Positions 1-8,371 of a stretch of 64,000 nt of DNA are shown here, one piece after another; position 1 is the first letter of the stretch, and each line of letters opens with the position of its first letter. A program made the translations under genes and the position numbers. The notes beneath the pieces were generated by a model. It did no database searches. It was not told the DNA's origin and worked only from the letters and a program-made list of their open reading frames with translations. Source of the stretch: Microbacterium sp. MYb45 (GTDB lineage Bacteria > Actinomycetota > Actinomycetes > Actinomycetales > Microbacteriaceae); contig NZ_PCPG01000004.1 of the NCBI RefSeq assembly GCF_002979655.1, forward strand, positions 124,001 to 188,000, written 5' to 3'.

Positions 1-1218
1 GTTCTGCGGATCCCACGCGGCCTTGGTCGCGCGCAGCCGCGTGAGCGCCTCCGCCGAGAACATCCCCGGAACCGCATCCGGCCGCTCGGTGTCGGCGAAG
101 TTGCCGTACTCGGCCAGGCGACCGGCCCGGATGCCCTCGCCGTCCGCGTCGATCGCCGAACGGGTCTGCTCGTCGAGCATGCCGGGGATGTCGAACGCCC
201 CGGCCATCACGAACCAGTTCGCCGCACGCGCCGGGAACGCCGTCTCCTCCTGCGCGACGTCGTGGAACGCGCCGCCCAGCGACCGGAGGAAGACCACCGA
301 GGCCGGGTACGTGCGCCGGAACGCGACGAGCCGCTCGATCAGCGCGTCGTCGAGCTCGGCGTAGAGCCCGTTGCCGCCGAGGAAGCCGGGAGGGGCGGGC
401 GCGTCATCCCCCTCGGACTGGGGCATCTCCATCAGGACCTCGCGATACGGCGGAGTCGTCACCTGCGTCTGCACGCCGGGGAGCGCGGAGATCGGCTCCC
501 ACACGGCGCGCAAGCGGTCGGGCTCCGGTGCCGCCCACACCGCGCTCAGGCGCGCTCCCGCCGGTGCGCTCGGGTCCATCGGCGGCACGTCCATGTACGT
601 GACCGTGAGCTCACGCGGAGCGTCGCGGAGCAGATCGCGCGCGGCACGCAGCACCGCGGTCGCATCACCGTCGATCACACTCTCGGCGAAGGCGATCCCG
701 GCCAGCGGATGCGCGGCGAAGTCGAAGCGCGTGACCACGCCGAAGTTGCCGCCGCCGCCGCGCAGCGCCCAGAAGAGCTCGGGGTTCGTCTCGGAAGATG
801 CGTCGACCACCTCGCCCGAGGCGGTGACGACCTGCGCGCCGATCAACTGGTCTGCGGCGAGACCCCAGGCCCGCACCATCCATCCGATTCCGCCACCGAG
901 CGTGAGCCCTCCGACGCCGACCGAAGCGGTGTCGCCGGAGCTCAGCGCGAGACCGTGTGCGGCGAGGGCCGTGGCGACATCGCCCCAGACCGCTCCTCCT
1001 CCGATGCGCACGGTCGTTCCCTCGACCTCGATGCCGGACAGGCCACCGAGTTCGAGACGGATCCCGTCGGCGGGTGCGTGCGACCACGGCCCGTGCCCGC
1101 CGGCGACGACGGTCACGGGGACGGCCTCGCGGGACGCGCGTCTCACGACCTCGGCGACTTCGTCGACGGTCGAGGGACGGTGGACGGAAGGAACGGGAGC
1201 ACCAGCGCTGTCAGCCAT
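1..1218 (-). CDS. FAD-binding oxidoreductase (BBE/6-hydroxynicotine-oxidase type), 3' end cut off
   Basis: The gene reads on the minus strand from ATG at 1218 and is open to base 1, so its stop lies outside the window; 406 codons are present. The N-terminal half is a PCMH-type FAD domain: the GGHGPW stretch carries the histidine that usually bears 8-alpha-linked FAD, followed by the GGLTLGGGIGW and RGGGGNFGVVT motifs. The visible C-terminus ends in AWDPQN, the start of the (Y/W)DPxNxF motif of the berberine-bridge (BBE) domain, so only a handful of residues are missing. I see no second cysteine attachment motif, which suggests mono-covalent rather than bi-covalent flavin. Such enzymes oxidise alcohols, sugars or amines; the substrate cannot be inferred. 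No signal peptide is evident. Confidence 0.88.
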   Translation of the reverse strand, partial: MADSAGAPVPSVHRPSTVDEVAEVVRRASREAVPVTVVAGGHGPWSHAPADGIRLELGGLSGIEVEGTTVRIGGGAVWGDVATALAAHGLALSSGDTASVGVGGLTLGGGIGWMVRAWGLAADQLIGAQVVTASGEVVDASSETNPELFWALRGGGGNFGVVTRFDFAAHPLAGIAFAESVIDGDATAVLRAARDLLRDAPRELTVTYMDVPPMDPSAPAGARLSAVWAAPEPDRLRAVWEPISALPGVQTQVTTPPYREVLMEMPQSEGDDAPAPPGFLGGNGLYAELDDALIERLVAFRRTYPASVVFLRSLGGAFHDVAQEETAFPARAANWFVMAGAFDIPGMLDEQTRSAIDADGEGIRAGRLAEYGNFADTERPDAVPGMFSAEALTRLRATKAAWDPQN

Positions 1219-1271
1219 GGCGACATGGTAGCCAGAGCCGCCGACATCGTGCCCCCGTCCTCCGCACCGCC

Positions 1272-1997
1272 CTACTTCGTGATGTCCTGCACGACGCCCT
1301 TCGTCAGGCGCAGACGTCGAGTCGCCCGCCGGGCTACCGCCGAATCGTGGGTGACCACGATGATGGTGATGCCTTCCGCGCACAGGGACTGGAGCAGCGT
1401 CAGGATCTCGTCCCGCATGCTCTCGTCGAGGTTGCCGGTCGGCTCATCCGCGAGGAGCACCCGGGGGCGCTTCACGATCGCCCGCGCGATCGCCACACGC
1501 TGCTGCTGCCCGCCCGACAGTTCGGTGGGCAGGTGGTCGACGCGGTCGTCGAGACCGACGTGCGACAGCGCCGCCGCGACCCGCTTCCGCCGTTCCTCCC
1601 TGTCGAGGTGCAACGGCTCGAGCGCCATGTCGACGTTCTCCGCGGCGGAGAGCGTGGGGATCAGGTTGAACCCCTGGAAGACGAAGCCGATCTCCTCGGC
1701 ACGGATGCGAGCGAGCTCCTTCGCCGACGCCGAGGACAGCTCTCGACCGTCGAGCAGGAGCGAACCGGTGGAGGGAGTGTCGAGCGCACCCAGCAGCTGC
1801 AGCAGCGTCGACTTCCCTCCCCCAGTCGGGCCCTGGATCGTGACGAACTCGCCGGGCAGGATCTGCAGATCCACTCCGGTCAGCGCCTTCACGATGCGTC
1901 CTTTCTGCGTATAGGTGCGCGTCACTCCTACCGCGCGGTAGAGCGGTCGATCCTGCTCCGGACCCCCTGTGGTCTCCACGATGTCTGCCATGGTCAT
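1272..1997 (-). CDS. ABC exporter ATP-binding subunit (MacB/LolD family)
   Basis: A 241-residue ATPase. Walker A is GPTGGGKST (about residues 56-64), followed by FQGFNLIPTL (Q-loop), LSGGQQQR signature, LLADEPTGNLD Walker B and a VVTHD switch histidine. The PTGNLD form is typical of the MacB/LolD group that drives FtsX-like permeases. The ATG at 1997 is chosen because an AAGGAG ribosome site lies 6 bases upstream; longer in-frame extension would run into the permease gene. It is the second gene of a two-gene operon, 59 bases after the permease. The pair likely moves lipoproteins, peptides or drugs, or acts as a mechanotransmitter; no periplasmic adaptor gene lies next to it in the window. Confidence 0.9.
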   Translation of the reverse strand: MTMADIVETTGGPEQDRPLYRAVGVTRTYTQKGRIVKALTGVDLQILPGEFVTIQGPTGGGKSTLLQLLGALDTPSTGSLLLDGRELSSASAKELARIRAEEIGFVFQGFNLIPTLSAAENVDMALEPLHLDREERRKRVAAALSHVGLDDRVDHLPTELSGGQQQRVAIARAIVKRPRVLLADEPTGNLDESMRDEILTLLQSLCAEGITIIVVTHDSAVARRATRRLRLTKGVVQDITK

Positions 1998-2056
1998 GTG
2001 CTTCTCCTTCTCGTATGCCGCTGTGGACGGGCCGCTGTCGCCGATGCCGGACGGGA

Positions 2057-3520
2057 TCATGCGACCGACCGCAGTGCTTCCGCCGGGCTGAGACGCGCGG
2101 CGCGCCAACCGCCGAATGCACCCGCCACGAGACCGCCGAGCACCGCGAGACCGACCGCTGCTACCAGCACCCAGGGCGTGAACGGCGCCTGCAGCACGAT
2201 GTCGGCCGCCTGCGGCGTCGGCACCATCCCACCCGCGCCCCCGGTCGGGCCGGCGCCCATGCCGCCGGCGCCGGGGCCCTGACCGGCACCGCTCGCCGCG
2301 ACAGAGGGCTTCAGGATGTTGATCACCACGATGCCGGCGACACCGAGGGCGAGCCCGACGGCCCCACCGATCAGGCCCTGCACCATGGACTCGCCCGCCA
2401 CCTGGCGCACGACCCTGCCGTTCGACCAGCCGATCGCCTTGAGCGTGCCGAACTCCCGGGTGCGACGTCCGACGCCCGACAGGGTGAGGAGCACCGAGAG
2501 CAGCACGGCGACGGTGAGCACGATGATCGACAGCCACGTGCCGAGGTTCGCGATCAGGGCGCTCGCGTTCGAGAGTGATCCGGAGACGGTCGATGCGAGC
2601 TCGGACTGCGAGGTGATGGTCGCCTCCGGAAGCTCGTCGGCGAGCGCGGATTGCACGGCGTCGATCGACGCGGCCGAGTCCGCCTGCACGTACACGGTGG
2701 AGATGACGTCCTCGACTCCCGCGAGGGTCTGCGCGGTGCTCAACGGCAGGTAGACGTTCGCCGCGGTGTCCGCACTGTCCGAGGTCGAGCCGAGGAGCCC
2801 GACGACCTCGACGTCGGAGCCGGCCACATCGATGGCGTCGCCGACGGAGATCTCGTTCGTCGCGGCGTATGTGCCGTCGACGAGGGCGACGAGGGCATCG
2901 CCGTCGTCCGCGTCGAATCCGCGTCCCTCGGTCACCTCGGCCGAGGCGAGCGGGCCGATCGCCGTCGCGGCGGGATCGATCCCGAGCACGGAGAACGAGT
3001 CGACGCCGAACGATCCTCCGCCCCCCTGTCCGCCCTCCGGGGGCGCCTGCCCCTCTTCGGGGGCGGTTCCCTGCCCGCCGTCCTGCGGAGCGAACCCGCC
3101 GCTGGGCATCTCACCGGAGAAGGTGGAGTTCGTGAGGCTCAACGCACCGGAGGCTGCTGCGACACCCTCCGTGGATGCGACCGTGTCGAGCACCGAGGAG
3201 TCGAGCGTGCCGCGCAGGAAGTCCGTCCGCAGCATCGACTGCGCGAGAGTGGTGGTCTCACCATCGGTCTCCCCCGCGTCCGCGTCGAAGTCGAAGCGGG
3301 GCCCTCCGCCCTCGCCGGGCTCGGTGGCCGCCCCCGTCACGGTGAGATCGGTGCCGACACCGTAGACGGATTCCAGCGCCTGCGTCTGCGCATCGCGCAC
3401 GCCGGTCGTCAGGGCGTTGACGACGATCACGAGGGCGATCGCGATCGCCAATCCGACCGCCACGATCAGCGTCTGCTTCTTTCGGCCGGCGAGTTCCCGC
3501 CGCAGATATGTTCCGTACAT
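2057..3520 (-). CDS. ABC exporter permease, MacB/FtsX-like, with glycine-rich loops
   Basis: A 487-residue membrane protein with the MacB/FtsX layout: one N-terminal membrane helix (about 17-37), a large extracytoplasmic domain, then three C-terminal helices (about 320-345, 380-405, 445-470) and the family's closing LSPAEALR motif. Two features are unusual. The extracytoplasmic domain contains a long Gly/Pro/Gln-rich insert around residues 140-170, and a second Gly-rich loop sits between the last two helices. The ATG at 3520 has a GGAAGGAG site just upstream. It is the first gene of the operon with the ATPase. The substrate is unknown. The 110-base gap to the next gene upstream shows no further gene. 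Confidence 0.88.
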   Translation of the reverse strand: MYGTYLRRELAGRKKQTLIVAVGLAIAIALVIVVNALTTGVRDAQTQALESVYGVGTDLTVTGAATEPGEGGGPRFDFDADAGETDGETTTLAQSMLRTDFLRGTLDSSVLDTVASTEGVAAASGALSLTNSTFSGEMPSGGFAPQDGGQGTAPEEGQAPPEGGQGGGGSFGVDSFSVLGIDPAATAIGPLASAEVTEGRGFDADDGDALVALVDGTYAATNEISVGDAIDVAGSDVEVVGLLGSTSDSADTAANVYLPLSTAQTLAGVEDVISTVYVQADSAASIDAVQSALADELPEATITSQSELASTVSGSLSNASALIANLGTWLSIIVLTVAVLLSVLLTLSGVGRRTREFGTLKAIGWSNGRVVRQVAGESMVQGLIGGAVGLALGVAGIVVINILKPSVAASGAGQGPGAGGMGAGPTGGAGGMVPTPQAADIVLQAPFTPWVLVAAVGLAVLGGLVAGAFGGWRAARLSPAEALRSVA

Positions 3521-3630
3521 CTCTCTCCTTCCGCCGCGGCCATCGCGGGGGTGAGATCGACGTTAGGAAGCGCGCATTTGCGAGATCGAGGGACGGGTGA
3601 TGAGGAACCTATGGAACGGGTGACCGGGGG

Positions 3631-4275
3631 TCAGGCGCCGTGCAGCGCCTCCACGAACGATCGGGCGCGAACGGCGAGAGCCGCGAGATCGCCGCCGGGC
3701 GTCGCGGCATCGCCGACGAGGGGTCCGCCGACCCCGATGCCGAACGCCCCCGCGGCCAGGTACTCGCCCACGGTGTCGACACTCACTCCGCCCACGGGGA
3801 TGATCCGCGCATCGGGGAACGGATCGCGCACCGCGCGGATGAAGCCGGCTCCGAGCGCCGACGCGGGGAACAGCTTGACCGCGGCACTGCCGAGGTCGTG
3901 ACCGCGCTGGATCTCCGTGGGCGTGTACACCCCGGGGAGCACGCCGATCCCCTGCGCGACCGCGTACTCGACCGAGGCGCTGAGGGTGGGCGTCACCATG
4001 AACTGCGCTCCGGCCGCTGCTGCGCGCTCCACATCGGCCTCGCTGAGCACGGTCCCGGCGCCGATCAGCGCCTCGTCCGGAGCGTCCTGCACGACCTGGG
4101 CGATCGCTTCCTCGGCGTCCGGCAGGGTGAGGGCGATCTCCAGCGTCACGACGCCCGCATCGATGAGCGTGCGCGCCGCGGCAACCGTCGCATCGACGTC
4201 GGTACCCCGGAGGATCGCGACGAGCCGCGCGGTCCGCAGCCGCTCCCGGAGCTGCGCGTTGTCCACGGTGCTCAC
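3631..4275 (-). CDS. KDPG/KDPGal-type class I aldolase (Eda family)
   Basis: A 214-residue protein of the bifunctional 4-hydroxy-2-oxoglutarate/2-dehydro-3-deoxyphosphogluconate aldolase family. It would cleave a 2-keto-3-deoxy (phospho)sugar acid to pyruvate and an aldehyde through a Schiff base. Visible family motifs are VAILRG (about 19-24), LEI with the catalytic Glu46, GAGTVLS, and AAVKLFPAS with the Schiff-base Lys134, then PVGGVS for phosphate or carboxylate binding. The start is GTG at 4275, sharing a GTGA overlap with the stop of the lactonase gene, so the two are translationally coupled. Its neighbours (lactonase, DapA-like lyase, SDR, dehydratase) place it at the end of a sugar-acid route. 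The exact substrate is unknown. Confidence 0.88.
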   Translation of the reverse strand: MSTVDNAQLRERLRTARLVAILRGTDVDATVAAARTLIDAGVVTLEIALTLPDAEEAIAQVVQDAPDEALIGAGTVLSEADVERAAAAGAQFMVTPTLSASVEYAVAQGIGVLPGVYTPTEIQRGHDLGSAAVKLFPASALGAGFIRAVRDPFPDARIIPVGGVSVDTVGEYLAAGAFGIGVGGPLVGDAATPGGDLAALAVRARSFVEALHGA

Positions 4276-5189
4276 AGCGCCGCCTCCGCGATCGACCCGG
4301 CACCGTGCTGGACGGGCGCCTCACCCGCCCAGGGCCACGCCGGAATCCCGCCGACGTCGACCTGCACGCCGAGCAGCGCGCCGTCGGCCTCTCCGGGTGC
4401 TGCGAGTCCGATGCTCGCCGTCGTGATCACGAGCACCGAACCGACGAGGGCGACCGCGGTCGGTCGCTTCGCCGGGAGGGCGATCGTCTCCAGGAGTTCG
4501 CCCTCGGGCGAGTATCGATGCACTTCGGCGGCGTCCCACACCGCGACCCAGAGGTTGCCGTCGAGGTCGATGGTCATGCCGTCGGGGTTGCCGCCATCGA
4601 CGCGGCACACCGTGCGGCGGTTCGACAGCGTGCCGTCGGGGGCCACGTCGAAGGCCTCGATGCTGCGGTGCGGCAGGGTGTCGATGTAATAGAGGGTGGA
4701 TCCCGTCGGATCGAAGGCGAGGCCGTTCGACACGGTCACACCGTCGAGGCGCGCGACGGGGATGCCGTCGGCGCCGATGCTCCACAGCGTGCAGTGGGGA
4801 TCCCGCGGCATCGACTGACTGCCCACCCAGAAGCGGCCGGAGGGGTCGCCGCCGCCGTCGTTCATGTAGTCGCCCGGTGCGGCGACGTCGCCAGTGAGCG
4901 CCGTGACGACCGCGTCGTCGCCGACGTGCACCACGCGGCGATCGACGCCCACCAGCCATCCGGCACCCGGCTCCGCGAGCGGGATCGGGGCGCCGATCTG
5001 CGCACCGATGACGACCGCGGTCTCGGGGATCACCCTGCCGTGCTCGAGTCGACCGCGATGCAGCGACCCGGTGGCCATGTCGATCCAGGCGAGGCCGCCG
5101 TCGCGACCGTCCCAGCGCGGCGATTCGGCCTGCACGTAACGGGCGTCGGAGAGGATCTCGACGGTTCGGGAGGGCGGGGTGTGCGACAT
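4272..5189 (-). CDS. SMP-30/gluconolactonase family sugar lactonase
   Basis: A 305-residue six-bladed propeller lactonase that would open a sugar lactone to the aldonic or uronic acid. Metal and substrate ligands of the family can be matched: Glu22 in QAESPRW, the Asn of YMNDGGG, the Asn of VSNGLAF and the Asp of GNPDGMTID. No signal peptide, so cytoplasmic. I place the start at ATG 5189 because GAAGGA lies 8 bases upstream; the in-frame ATG at 5198 would abut that site directly. It is the first gene of an operon with the aldolase (GTGA overlap) and is divergent from the DapA-like gene, sharing a 112-base control region. Lactonase followed by aldolase is a recurring pairing in hexuronate and aldose oxidation clusters. 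Confidence 0.88.
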   Translation of the reverse strand: MSHTPPSRTVEILSDARYVQAESPRWDGRDGGLAWIDMATGSLHRGRLEHGRVIPETAVVIGAQIGAPIPLAEPGAGWLVGVDRRVVHVGDDAVVTALTGDVAAPGDYMNDGGGDPSGRFWVGSQSMPRDPHCTLWSIGADGIPVARLDGVTVSNGLAFDPTGSTLYYIDTLPHRSIEAFDVAPDGTLSNRRTVCRVDGGNPDGMTIDLDGNLWVAVWDAAEVHRYSPEGELLETIALPAKRPTAVALVGSVLVITTASIGLAAPGEADGALLGVQVDVGGIPAWPWAGEAPVQHGAGSIAEAAL

Positions 5190-5239
5190 CCGGATCATCC
5201 TTCGCTGGTAGCTCGTAACCGTTATGTGGCAGACTATCT

Positions 5240-5256
5240 CACAATATGCATAACAC
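5240..5256. promoter_or_regulatory. Putative operator in the lactonase/DapA-like divergent promoter
   Basis: The sequence CACAATATGCATAACAC lies in the intergenic region between two divergent catabolic genes. A near copy, CACAAAATGCATAAGAC (15 of 17 identical), lies between the divergent sugar-transporter and IclR genes at 10273-10289. The core TATGCATA is palindromic. A wider inverted repeat GTTATG (5221-5226)/CATAAC (5249-5254) also spans it. The natural candidate protein is the IclR-type regulator encoded at 10395, but this is inference. Confidence 0.5.
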
Positions 5257-5301
5257 TTGCGAGAAATGTGGACACACGATGATGAAGCGGGGAAACAGCT
5301 G

Positions 5302-6219
5302 ATGGCTCCGACACTCCACGGCTTGATGCCCATTCTGGCGACTCCGTTCGACGAGACGGGCGCCCTCGACCGCGCGAGCCTGCGCCGACTGGTCGAGTTC
5401 CAGCTCGCTTCCGGCGTCGACGGCGTCGCCGTCTTCGGGATGGCGAGCGAGGGCTTCGCCCTCACGACGGAGGAGCGCCGCACGATCCTGGACGATGTCG
5501 TCCGGGTCGTCGACGGCCGGATCCCCGTGATCGCGGGCGTCAACGGCACCTCCACCGCGACGTCCATCGAGCAGTCCCTCCTCGCCGAGGAGGGCGGCGC
5601 GGATGCCCTCATGGTGCTCCCGCCGTTCATGGTGAAGCCGCCCGCCGGCACGCTCGTGGACTTCTACGGCGACGTGGCCGCCGCGACCACGCTCTCCGTC
5701 ATGGTGCAGGATGCGCCCGGTGTCACCGGCGTGGCCATGGCGCCGAGCCTGATCGCCGAGATCGCCCGCCTCGACGGCGTCGATTCCGTCAAGGTCGAGG
5801 CGCCGCCGACCGCCCCCAAGGTCGGAGCGGTGGTCGCCGCGATCGAGGACCCCGACTTCGCGGTGCTCGGCGGTCAGAACGCCCAGTTCTGCCTGGAGGA
5901 GTACGCCAGGGGCGCGGTGGGCACGATGCCCGCCTGCGAGTTCCCCGACCTGCTCGGCCCCGTGCTCGCGCTGTTCACCGAGGGGCGCGTCGAGGAGGCC
6001 CGTGCCGAGTTCCGTCGTATGCTCCCTCTCGTGCTCATCGGTCTGCAGGGAGGCATCGCCTGGGCGGTGCACAAGGAGGTGCTCGTCGCACGGGGCGTGA
6101 TCGACCATGCGACGGTGCGCTACCCCGCGTCGCGCCTGGACGCGGGCAGCCGCGCCTCGGTCAAGCTCGTGATCGACGAGCTCGCTCTTCCGCCGATCCC
6201 CGCCACGGTGCGCGTGTGA
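5302..6219 (+). CDS. DapA-family class I lyase (2-keto-3-deoxy sugar acid lyase candidate)
   Basis: A 305-residue TIM-barrel enzyme of the dihydrodipicolinate synthase/N-acetylneuraminate lyase family. The Schiff-base lysine is Lys164 in DSVKVEAPP. The usual catalytic tyrosine motif (YNxP) is replaced by VQDAPG near residue 136, and the carboxylate-binding GTTGE is replaced by GMASEGF, so it is very unlikely to be true DapA. Its place beside lactonase, aldolase, SDR and dehydratase genes suggests cleavage or dehydration of a 2-keto-3-deoxy sugar acid. ATG 5302 gives a normal family N-terminus (GLMPILATPF); a TTG at 5257 would add 15 unlikely residues. It couples to the SDR gene by a GTGA overlap. 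Confidence 0.85.
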   Translation: MAPTLHGLMPILATPFDETGALDRASLRRLVEFQLASGVDGVAVFGMASEGFALTTEERRTILDDVVRVVDGRIPVIAGVNGTSTATSIEQSLLAEEGGADALMVLPPFMVKPPAGTLVDFYGDVAAATTLSVMVQDAPGVTGVAMAPSLIAEIARLDGVDSVKVEAPPTAPKVGAVVAAIEDPDFAVLGGQNAQFCLEEYARGAVGTMPACEFPDLLGPVLALFTEGRVEEARAEFRRMLPLVLIGLQGGIAWAVHKEVLVARGVIDHATVRYPASRLDAGSRASVKLVIDELALPPIPATVRV

Positions 6220-6935
6220 CACGCCGCGGCGTGCTGCTGATCGGCGGCAGCTCCGACATCGGACTCGCGATCGCCCGCGCCTTCGTCGACGGCGGAGACG
6301 CCGTCGTCGGCGTGGGGCTCGAGGACTCGGCGGACCCGGTCTTCGAGCGCTACCTGGTCGCGGACTGCAGCGCGCCGGAGGCCGCCGACCGCGCCGTCGC
6401 CGACGCCGAGCTGGCTCTGGGCCGGCTCGACGTGGTGGTGCTCGCCGCGGGCCGCATGCCGATCGGGCGTGCCGAGGCCACGAGCGACGAAGACTGGCGC
6501 GGAGCGCTCGGCGCGACGCTGGACTCGGCGTTCTTCGTGGCGCGGGCGGCACTCCCCCGCCTCACGCGCGGATCGTCGATCGTCGCGGTCACCTCGGTGA
6601 ACTCCTCGCTCGCCGCCCCTGCCCTGCCCGCCTACGCGGCCGCCAAGGCGGGCGTGGACGGCCTCGTGCGGCAGCTGGCGCTCGACTACGGCCCCCAGGG
6701 CATCCGGGTCAACGCCGTGCAGCCGGGCAGCATCTCAGCCGAAGACACCGGTGAGAGCGAGGGCTACCCCCTCGGACGCATCGGCCGGCCGGAGGAGGTC
6801 GCGTCGGTCGTGGCATTCCTCGCTTCCGACGCCGCCTCCTTCATCACGGGAACGTCCATCGCGGTCGACGGCGGCCTCTCGATCTCGTCCCCCGCAGCCT
6901 GGCTGAAGCCGGTCCTGCGGGATCGCTGGCTCTGA
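6216..6935 (+). CDS. SDR-family NAD(P)-dependent oxidoreductase
   Basis: A 239-residue short-chain dehydrogenase/reductase. The cofactor loop reads GGSSDIG (residues 10-16), the NxAG-type motif is LAAGR (about 76-80), and the catalytic set is Ser127/Ser130, Tyr140 and Lys144 in YAAAK. The C-terminus carries the usual PEEVA, SFITG and VDGG elements. The start is GTG at 6216 in a GTGA overlap with the DapA-like gene, so the two form an operon. In this island a likely job is oxidation of an aldose or uronate to its lactone, feeding the SMP-30 lactonase, or interconversion of a keto-sugar acid. Substrate specificity cannot be read from sequence. Confidence 0.88.
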   Translation: MTRRGVLLIGGSSDIGLAIARAFVDGGDAVVGVGLEDSADPVFERYLVADCSAPEAADRAVADAELALGRLDVVVLAAGRMPIGRAEATSDEDWRGALGATLDSAFFVARAALPRLTRGSSIVAVTSVNSSLAAPALPAYAAAKAGVDGLVRQLALDYGPQGIRVNAVQPGSISAEDTGESEGYPLGRIGRPEEVASVVAFLASDAASFITGTSIAVDGGLSISSPAAWLKPVLRDRWL

Positions 6936-6952
6936 TCCCGCAGTCCACACGA

Positions 6953-6993
6953 CGAAGAAGGCCGCGTCCCCTTTCGGGACGCGGCCTTCTTCG
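6953..6993. terminator. Bidirectional intrinsic terminator
   Basis: A perfect 18-bp stem (6953-6970 with 6976-6993) closed by a 5-base loop CTTTC. The outer pairs read CGAAGAAG/CTTCTTCG, giving T-rich flanks on both strands. It sits between the convergent SDR and solute-binding protein genes and should stop both transcripts. Confidence 0.92.
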
Positions 6994-7002
6994 TGCGGGG
7001 GC

Positions 7003-8319
7003 TCAGGCGTTGGAGTCGAGCAGCCCCTGGACTTCCTTCTTCAGCGCGTTGAGCCCGGCCTGGGCCTCGACCTGACCGGCGAGGATCGTCGCGACCCCGG
7101 CACCGATCGCGGCGTCGATCTGCGCCGTCACGGCGACACGGTCCCACGCGGCGCCACGAGCGTGCTCGGAGACCTCCGTGCGGAACGCGCCCTGGAACTT
7201 GTCGGCCGCGAGCGCCGGGATCTTGTCGGCGACGCTCTTGGCGGCCGGAGCCACGGCGGAGTTCTCGTACAGCGCCGTCGCCGCTTCGACGTTGGTCGCC
7301 GCGTAGAGGATGAAGTCGCGGCTGGTGAGCTCACCCTCGCCCGCCGTCGCGAACACGCCGCTGCCCCACGCCCGGTTGAAGGAGTCCTTGCCCCCGGCCG
7401 TCGGACGCGAGATAGCCCCGATGTTGTCGATGATGTTCTGCGCGGCGCCGTTCGTCTTGACGAAGGTCGAGGCGAGCGGGGCGTCGTCGTAGAGCGCGGC
7501 CCGGCCGCTGGCGAACAGGATGCGGGCATCGCTGCGGGCGACGTTCGTCTGGGTCAGACCCTGGTCCTGCAGGGACTTGTACCAGGTGACGGCCTCGACG
7601 CTCTCGGCGTCGCCCAGCGTGCACTTGAGGTCGTCTGTGACGACATCGCTGCCGAAGCCCCACATCCACGGCACGGAGTCCTTGAGGTCGGGGTTCTTGG
7701 TGACCGCGGCGTACGGGATCAGCGACTTGTCCTGCTTCTTGATCTTCTCGAGCGCGGTGGCGAACTGCTCCACCGTCATGCCCGACTTGATGCCGACGCT
7801 CTTCGCGATCTCGCCGTTGGTGATGATGCCGATGCCGGCGGCCGTGAGCGGCAGCACGAGCAGCTTGCCGTCCATCGTGTAGGAGTCGAGCACGCCCTGC
7901 GGGATGCCGAGCCCCTTCGCGAGGTCGGTGAGGTCGGCGAGCACGTTCATCGGCGTGAGGACCTGCCATCCGCCCGACTGGCCGACGCCCATGAGGTTGC
8001 CGGAGCGCCCGGTCAGAGCGAGCTGCGTGGCCGCCTGGTCGTACGGGTAGATGACCGGGGCGACCTTGACGCCCTCCTTCTTGGAGAACCCGTCGAGGAT
8101 CCCCTGCCACGCGGACTTCAGCGCCTCCTCGCCGAGCGAGTTGCCGTAGAAGTTGATGGTCGCAGCGGCCGTCGCAGCACCGGCCGAGGCCCCTCCGGCA
8201 CCGGCGCCGGGGGCGGCGGGCGTTGCACACCCGGCGAGCGCGAGGGCACCGAATGCGGCGAGCACGGTGCCGCCTCCGAGGAAGGCTCGGCGGCTCAACT
8301 GTGAGTTCGAGATGGTCAT
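7003..8319 (-). CDS. Sugar ABC transporter substrate-binding lipoprotein (Tat-type signal)
   Basis: A 438-residue extracellular solute-binding protein of the carbohydrate type. The N-terminus has the twin-arginine motif SRRAFLG (Arg10-Arg11), a hydrophobic stretch and the lipobox LAGC with Cys31, so it is probably exported folded and lipid-anchored. An Ala/Pro/Gly linker follows. The body has the usual two-lobe pattern, including the DLTDLAKG region near residue 130 and a WGSGVFA motif. It is the last gene of the permease-permease-SBP operon, 52 bases after the second permease. Context suggests the ligand is an oligosaccharide or acidic sugar released by the island's secreted enzymes. Confidence 0.92.
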   Translation of the reverse strand: MTISNSQLSRRAFLGGGTVLAAFGALALAGCATPAAPGAGAGGASAGAATAAATINFYGNSLGEEALKSAWQGILDGFSKKEGVKVAPVIYPYDQAATQLALTGRSGNLMGVGQSGGWQVLTPMNVLADLTDLAKGLGIPQGVLDSYTMDGKLLVLPLTAAGIGIITNGEIAKSVGIKSGMTVEQFATALEKIKKQDKSLIPYAAVTKNPDLKDSVPWMWGFGSDVVTDDLKCTLGDAESVEAVTWYKSLQDQGLTQTNVARSDARILFASGRAALYDDAPLASTFVKTNGAAQNIIDNIGAISRPTAGGKDSFNRAWGSGVFATAGEGELTSRDFILYAATNVEAATALYENSAVAPAAKSVADKIPALAADKFQGAFRTEVSEHARGAAWDRVAVTAQIDAAIGAGVATILAGQVEAQAGLNALKKEVQGLLDSNA

Positions 8320-8371
8320 GGAGACTGCTCCTTCGAGGTGATGGGGGTAGAGCTGTTCGGGAGACGCATGG

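Noticed and set aside
3640..4689. A 349-codon plus-strand frame opposite the aldolase and lactonase
   Set aside because: The opposite strand carries two clear families with coupled start and stop; this frame has no ribosome site and no motif.
5302..6219. dapA (lysine biosynthesis)
   Set aside because: The catalytic tyrosine and GTTGE motifs are replaced and the context is sugar-acid catabolism.
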